Part shown: positions 58,322-64,000 of the stretch, one piece after another
How positions within the stretch are numbered: the stretch's first letter is position 1
Layout: every line of letters starts with the position of its first letter
Assembly (NCBI GenBank): GCA_032433765.1
Contig: JAVIAB010000101.1
Coordinates: 60,875,592 to 60,939,591, forward strand
DNA: 64,000 nt
Reading direction: 5' to 3'
DNA from: Megaustenia siamemsis
Taxonomy: Eukaryota; Mollusca; Gastropoda; Stylommatophora; Ariophantidae
Notes under the pieces: generated by a model
Database searches by the model: none
Told to the model about the DNA's origin: nothing
The model's input: the letters and a program-made list of their open reading frames with translations, nothing else
Made by a program: the position numbers and the translations under genes

Positions 58322-58730
58322 CAAAGGCAGGAACCATTGAAGGCTATGTCTGAAAAGTGTTCCTTCTTGCAGTTTCCTCATATTCCAATCCGGCTTGTTG
58401 CAGGAGCTACTGAGTTAAGTGCTCTGTGCACACCGTGAGCTGTGTGTCTCATCCGTTTTGATCATGTTTCGATATTCCAATTGTTTACGATGAATGATGA
58501 TATCGTATGACAGGTAACAGTTGGCCGTGTTCACTTTCTGTGCGGTTTCGCCTTATGTCTTTTGGCGTGTGCTGAGACTGCTATGATGGGGACTACAACT
58601 ACCTTTCTTTGTTTGGGAGATGAGTTAGTAATTCGGATGATTCCACTGGCACGGGCAGTTGAGCAATTATTGATTTTTATTCGTTTGCAGTGATACCGAG
58701 GCCTTCCATAACCAATAACCAAATAACCAA
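58322..58730. repeat. interspersed repeat R1, copy 3
   Basis: Close match to 19676-20065 in the same orientation, including GGAACCATTGAAGGCTATGT and the GTTTGGGAGATGAGTTAGTA stretch. It is followed, as at 19.7 kb, by an adjoining LINE fragment. Confidence 0.85.
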
Positions 58731-58824
58731 ATCCAAATATGATTAGCCAGATTTTAAGATCAGTTGACTTATTTCTGTTTCTCTACCGATTTCACAATTT
58801 TATATGTCACGTATTTTCATTTTA

Positions 58825-59275
58825 AGAATAGCAAAATGTTACATCTTCTCAATATTCCTATATGGTGCCGAAACATGGACATTAGACAAGAAAACAGAAC
58901 AGAGAAATGAAGCCTTCGAAATGTGGATTTATAGAAGAATACGTAGAATTGGATAGAAGGAAAAGAAAACAAACGACGAAGTCTTAAAACAACTAAAAAT
59001 AAAAAGAGAACTTCTGAACACAATTAGAACAAGACAAATGCGATTCTTGGGTCATGTTAAAAGACACAACAGCCTACTGAAAGTAATCCTGGAGGGGAAA
59101 ATACAAGGTAAAAGAGGCAGAGGCAGACCAAGATTAACATGGACGAGTAACATCAAAAGATGGACAAATCAACCGATGACAACCTGCACCATCAAAGCAA
59201 GAGATAGAGCAGAATGGCGCTCCATGGTAGCCAACCTTCGTTACGGAGACGGCACTCAATGATGATGATTTTCAT
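58825..59275 (+). mobile_element. LINE C-terminal end (family L-B), best copy
   Basis: The frame covers the thumb region (SLFGAETWTLDKKTEQ-like near 58.87 kb), then MRFLGHVKRHNSLLKVILEG, GRGRPRLTWTSNIKRWTNQP and AEWRSMVANLRYGDGTQ with a (GAT)n tail. Only one or two breaks separate the parts. The other L-B copies in the window were judged against this one. Confidence 0.92.
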
Positions 59276-59384
59276 TTATTTTCATTATTCGATGACATGG
59301 GACTATATTTCCTGTCAATGATCTAAACTTGGATATTATCTGTGGATATAATCGATATATTTGATATGTTTGACGTAATGTGAT

Positions 59385-60655
59385 AGAGTAGGGTCTCAAA
59401 GAGAGAGACATATTACCTACATAATGTGACAGAGTTGGGTCTCAGAGAAAGAAATATTGCCTACATAAGGTGATGGAGATGATAGGGCAAAATGGCGCTC
59501 CATGGTAGCCAACCTTCGTTGCGGAGACGGCACTCAATGATGATGATGATGAAGGTGATGTAGTAGGGTCTCAGAGAAAAAAAATATTGTCCACATAATG
59601 TGACAAAGTAGGGTCTCAGAAAAAAGAAATATTGTCTACATAAGATGATGGAGTAGTGTCTCAGAGAAAGAAATATTGTCCACATAATGTGACAGAGTAG
59701 GGTCTCAGAGAAAGAAATAATGTCCACATAATGTGACGGAGCAGGGTCTTTTAGAAAGAAATATTGTCTACATAATATGACGGAGTAGGGTCTTTTAGAA
59801 AGAAATATTGTCTACATAATGTGACATAGTAGGGTCTTTTAGAAAGAAATATTGTCTACATAATGTGACGGGGTAGGGTCTTTTAGAAAGAAATATTGTC
59901 TACATAATGTGACGGGGTAGGGTCTTTTAGAAAGAAATATTGTCTACATAATGTGACGGAATAGGGTCTTTTAGAAAGAAATATTGTCTACATAATGTGA
60001 CAGAATAGGGTCTTTTAGAAAGAAATATTGTCTACATAAGGTGATGTAGTAAGGTCTCAGAGAAAGAAATATTGTCCATATAATGTGACGGAGTAGGGTC
60101 TTTTAGAAATAAATATTGTCTACATAAGGTGATGGAGTAGGGTCTTTTAGAAAGAACTATTGTCTACATAAGGTGATGGAGTAGTGTCTCAGAGAAAGAA
60201 ATATTGTCCACGTAATTTGACGGAGTAGGGTCTTTTAGAAAGAAATATTGTCTACATAATGTGACAGAGTAGGGTCTTTTAGAAAGAAATATTGTGTACA
60301 TAATGTGACGGAGTAATGTCTTTTAGAAAGAAATTGTGTCTACATAAGATGATGGAGTTGTGTCTCAGAGAAAGAAATATTGTCCACATAATGTGACAGA
60401 GTAGGGTCTTTTTAGAAAGAAATATTGTCTACATAATGTGACGGAGTAGGGTCTTTTAGAAAGAAATAGTGTCTACATAATGTGACAGAGTAGGGTCTTT
60501 TAGAAAGAAATATTGTCTACATAATGTGACAGAGTAGGGTTTTTTAGAAAGAAATATTGTCTACATAAGGTGATGTAGTAGGGTCTCAGAGAAAGAAATA
60601 GTGTCCATATAATGTGACGGAGTAGGGTCTTTTAGAAAGAACTATTGTCTACATA
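59385..60655. repeat. minisatellite, 44-bp unit, about 28 copies
   Basis: The unit is GGAGTAGGGTCTTTTAGAAA then GAAATATTGTCTACATAATG then TGAC. A second subtype has CTCAGAGAAAG in place of CTTTTAGAAAG. An L-B LINE fragment is inserted near the left end (59476-59551). Confidence 0.95.
59467..59560 (+). mobile_element. extremely 5'-truncated L-B LINE insertion
   Basis: AAGGTGATG occurs on both sides (59467-59475, 59552-59560). Between them are only the last about 75 bp of L-B, ending GGAGACGGCACTCAATGATG. The repeat could also come from the minisatellite unit itself, so the duplication is suggestive. Confidence 0.8.
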
Positions 60656-61040
60656 ATGCAACAAGTCTGACAAGTTTTCAATTCGGCCACCCACTCTCCC
60701 AGAAATAGAAAACAATATATTTATGGAAAATGCGATATAGTCATCACACATATACACTGTTATGCTAAACCGATGAATGTTACTCCTCTATGTGCAAGTA
60801 TAAAGTAAATCGGTTTTTTTGTTGTGAACAATATTACACATTACGCGACATGACATATTAGAATGGTATTCCCTTTGTCAAATCCGAGCGCTGGATTTCA
60901 TTTGACAGCATGTATTCAATATTGACATTGTAATGAGAAAAACATCATGAGATAGATAATCACTTTAACATTGTTTCACATTTCATTAAACCTGCTTTCC
61001 AATGCATGATTTTATTATTATTATATTTGACATAACTAAC

Positions 61041-61082
61041 CCGATTCCTATAAGCTTCCAATTCAGCGTTTTCGTTTGCAGC
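61041..61082 (-). CDS. micro-exon, 42 nt (AANENAELEAYRNR)
   Basis: The acceptor is CTTCATTTCCTAG and the donor GTTAGTTATGTC. Phase 0 reads AANENAELEAYRNR, a helix-prone, charged stretch of two heptads. It is the most 5' micro-exon seen in the window. The donor is GTTAGT, not GTAAGT, but otherwise good. Confidence 0.68.
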
Positions 61083-61594
61083 CTAGGAAATGAAGACATT
61101 ACATTTGATTGAATATTAAAACGTGTTTGTGCAATAAAACACAAACAATTATTCACATTACCTTACATTAACTCTTTCAGTATATCTCGACGCACCATGT
61201 GCCATGTCGATGTCGGTCATGTACGTTTAGCCACACAGTGAGTCACTCTCATTTTGATAAGTGTAAACTATCACCAAATCATATTCTTAGTATAGTTCTT
61301 ATATCATCTTATTATTGGTGAAATCTAATTCATTGTTTAAATATCTAAAAATGCATACATAATATGTTAAGTTTTTTTTAGTTTATTATAAACATGTATA
61401 TTTATATTTAAAACCATTACAAATGTTGTATCTGAAATCTTTACCACTAAATTGATAAAAACCTTTCGTATTGGAAAAGTTAATGTAGCATCAAAGGCAG
61501 GATAAAGTACTCTCTTCCTGATTAGAAAAGTCTGGTTCCATTTCCATATGAGACGGTCTTTTTTTGGAACATGCAAGTCATCGGAGTAACGCAG

Positions 61595-61660
61595 TGGATA
61601 GAATATTGTGGAAGGACATGATCGCCTACGCTAACCGGTATGGCACATGATGATGACGAT
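61595..61660 (+). mobile_element. LINE 3' terminus (family L-A), last about 60 bp
   Basis: Reads the L-A end (RILWKDMIAYANRYGT-like) followed by GATGATGACGATG. Only the very end inserted, as at 59476. Confidence 0.82.
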
Positions 61661-62049
61661 GCTGGTCCTGTCATAAAATAATATGAAACATATCTACTAA
61701 CTAGTTCACTTCAGCTGCCTAGGCCCAATGAAGCCATCTCAACACTACCTGTCGAGATCTACAACCAAATAGCCATTTCTTCAGTTATGAACACCTAATT
61801 TCGTATGATTATTAGGTCAACATGTATCATCTGCAGGAGGAAAGGCATCAAAATGCACTAAGATCCATTAGATGCAAAGCTGCGGTAAAGCCGATGATAG
61901 TAATGACAATTTTTATTTATTAAAAAGGTGAAAAATGTACTATGGTAAAAGTTTAACTGATCCTGACCAAGCTCTGCACCGCAGAGAAGTGACTTTTTAA
62001 ATTTCCTTTCTTGAGAGTCTAGCATATTATTGCCATGTAGTTAGACATG

Positions 62050-62051
62050 TG

Positions 62052-62103
<52 letters not shown>

Positions 62104-62139
62104 TATATCCTTATTTATACACACACACTCACACACAAA

Positions 62140-62199
<60 letters not shown>

Positions 62200-62200
62200 A
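62050..62200. repeat. (TA)n, (CA)n and (TG)n microsatellites
   Basis: Several AT runs separated by CACACA and ending in TGTGTG. Confidence 0.95.
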
Positions 62201-62204
62201 AAAT

Positions 62205-62430
62205 GACTGAGAACATATGGCAAGTAATCGCATATCATGGAGAGCATGTATAAAAAACGGTATAACATCATTTGAGACTTTGTTGAGGCAAAACGTAGAA
62301 GAGAAAAGATTCATGAAAAAGGATGGAAAACCCTGTGGATCAATGAGCCTGACTTGTTCATTATGTGACCGCGTGTGTTTGTCAAACATTGGTAGAATTA
62401 GCCACGAGAGAAGCTGTTCGACATAAACAA
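62205..62430 (+). mobile_element. LINE C-terminal zinc-knuckle fragment
   Basis: The frame reads RISWRACIKNGITSFETLL, then SLTCSLCDRVCLSNIGRISH and ERSCS: a C-x2-C...H-x4-C cluster as at 21.2 kb. Confidence 0.75.
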
Positions 62431-62499
62431 AACCTCAAAAAAGTACACAATAGCCTCCACTAGACCGTCTGACAAGATGAAAAGGGTCATATACATATA

Positions 62500-62572
62500 T
62501 AAATGTGTGTGTGTGCGTGCGTGTGCGTGTGCGTGCGCGTGTGCGTGTGCGTGTGTGTGTGTGTGTGTGTTG
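62500..62572. repeat. (GT)n/(GC)n microsatellite
   Basis: TG run with CG interruptions. Confidence 0.95.
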
Positions 62573-62586
62573 TAGGTTGTTATTCC

Positions 62587-62612
62587 AGCTGAAGGCCTAC
62601 TTGGCCGAAACG
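62587..62612 (+). other. hammerhead-like motif, second copy
   Basis: CTGAAGGCCTACTTGGCC followed by GAAACGTC has the same GGCC stem, GAAA and GUC elements as 9911-9941. Here CUGA is intact but the following GA is GG. It is next to a microsatellite, like the first copy. Confidence 0.35.
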
Positions 62613-62934
62613 TCAATTTTTTTTCTCACCTACGTAAAGCTGTTAACATACCACTTATTTCTCTTGTTTTATTTTAAATTTGCTATTTATCATCTGTCAT
62701 GTGCCATCCACGTCGCGCCTCATTCTAATCTTTGAGTTCTGCTCTTGTTAAGGTCGTGAATGTCGTTGTCATTAGTATCTCCCATATAATCTGCAGCGCC
62801 AGCAGTTTGTTTCTCTGATTCTATAGACACCAGAACCAACCTCGCGTTTCCAATGTTATAATTAACCTTTAAAATCCATTATATAAAACAAACCATGTCA
62901 GCACATTTCAACTTCAGAGTTTGTGTGGAAGGGG

Positions 62935-63345
62935 GTGGTCTAAGAGCTTTTTACACCCACACCTCGGAAACCCAGAGCGGTAAATTAACTCACGAACACA
63001 ATCAATCAAAATGTTTATTCCAAACAAATCTCTCACTTTTGATAGAACTTTAGGATGCTGATTGAGGTCTATATATGTTCCCTTCCATATATTGTATGTC
63101 TTGTCGGGAATGTGTGTTATTGACCATATTTTTCTATGATCACGATACATTTGTTGGGTGATATGATCGTTATCACGCCAGACTGCTTTACGCACCAGAA
63201 AAATTACTGGTACCCATCTTTAGTGTCTGGGTGAAATAATGAAGCCTTGTCAGTCCGAAAAAATCCGCCACTTCTGGGTATCAAACCTGGACCCGTCTGA
63301 TCAGAAAGCGAGCACACTACCCACTCAACCACGATGCTCCACTCT
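62935..63345 (-). mobile_element. SINE with SINE-A-like body and a different tRNA head
   Basis: On minus the head is GGAGCATCGTGGTTGAGTGG with a B-box-like CAGGTTTGATACCC. The body aligns with SINE-A through GATGGGTACCAGTAATTTTT and GATAACGATCATATCACCC. The 3' end is diverged. It shows the same body used with another tRNA head. Confidence 0.72.
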
Positions 63346-63349
63346 TAGA

Positions 63350-64000
63350 ACTACAGTATTTGTTACAATCTTGTTACAGCATAACTTAGTGGGCGTGTAA
63401 GAAGACTAATCAACCAACACAGAACTGGAGTCGTCAGTCGCTAGACACTGCGAGACTTGCTGAGGGGGGGATCTGTGCACCTATGGACATGTTCGGAGTG
63501 CAATGATGATGACCCGCTAATAACTCAATACCTTTGTTATTGTAGCAGTGAATCATGATAAGTCAGTAGTTTGGTAAAATATTAATGTCCTTATGCTGGG
63601 TGCTGTTTTGCTGAACATCATGTTTCGTGACTAAATTGTTTAAATATTGGTTAGACAGATTCGTCCGCAGTACGCACAAGATGTGTTTGTGGTGCTTTGT
63701 CTCGTCTCTTTTCTCCTGTGCCTTTTGTCTTCTGAATATGATATATCATACTCATATAATAGTACTCATATACCAATGAATGACAAACTACTGACATTTT
63801 CCAATTGAAAGATAAACATATACATTACAAATCTTATTATCACTATAACTGTTAATTTATATATACTTTACTTCTGGTGTACCATATAAAGTAGATTATT
63901 GTATGAAATTATGTTTGAAAACTGAGAGGAAAGAATAATGAAAGTTTGAGGGAATCTGCATGAGAGGAATTCTCCCATTGCGATGACGACTTTAAAGTAA
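63350..64000. other. stretch without recognised features at the window edge
   Basis: No exon of the micro-exon pattern was found here. The 5' exon of the gene is presumably farther on. Confidence 0.4.

Overview
This is AT-rich, intron-like, repeat-dense animal DNA. It has no operons, bacterial genes or long host ORFs. Three things point to a metazoan, most likely a mollusc or another lophotrochozoan: the mix of non-LTR retrotransposon fragments ending in (GAT)n tails, tRNA-derived SINEs, hAT and Tc1/mariner-like DNA transposons; the many minisatellites; and the long GATA array. The species cannot be read from the sequence.

The main result is a candidate micro-exon gene on the minus strand covering most of the window, about 61.08 kb down to 6.31 kb and possibly to 2.29 kb. 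Nineteen tiny exon-like segments each have an AG acceptor (usually pyrimidine tract + CAG/TAG) on one side and a GT donor (mostly GTAAGT) on the other. Their lengths are 21 nt (ten), 30 nt (six), 24, 36 and 42 nt, all multiples of three. Read in phase 0 in genomic order they give 164 codons (492 nt) with no stop, spread over about 55 kb of introns. Eleven of the nineteen begin with isoleucine. Several 21-nt exons are similar to one another (ITELGRP, IIDLNRP, IVDLEAM), and many introns share an extended 5' start close to GTAAGTAATATGATC. This suggests growth by exon-intron duplication. A possible last exon at 2292-2342 reads 16 codons from a good acceptor to TAG. The 5' exon(s), with any signal peptide, would lie beyond 64 kb. 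The organisation resembles the micro-exon genes (MEGs) known from schistosomes, but I recognise no family and the function is unknown.

Almost everything else is repeats inside the introns: fragments of several non-LTR retrotransposon families; at least eight SINE copies of one family (one a two-headed copy with a perfect 15-bp target duplication), two of a second family, and one with a third head; a decayed hAT transposon (15.3-17.9 kb) with a LINE inserted in it; a decayed Tc1/mariner-like transposon (33.76-35.39 kb) sitting inside a SINE; and a 688-bp deletion derivative of that transposon at 46.4-47.1 kb. There are minisatellites with 23-57 bp units and many microsatellites. A broken EGF-like fragment lies on the minus strand at 3.6-3.8 kb.

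The micro-exons cannot be seen by ORF finding. They were found by reading splice-site pairs on the minus strand, and all gene-model statements are predictions without transcript evidence.
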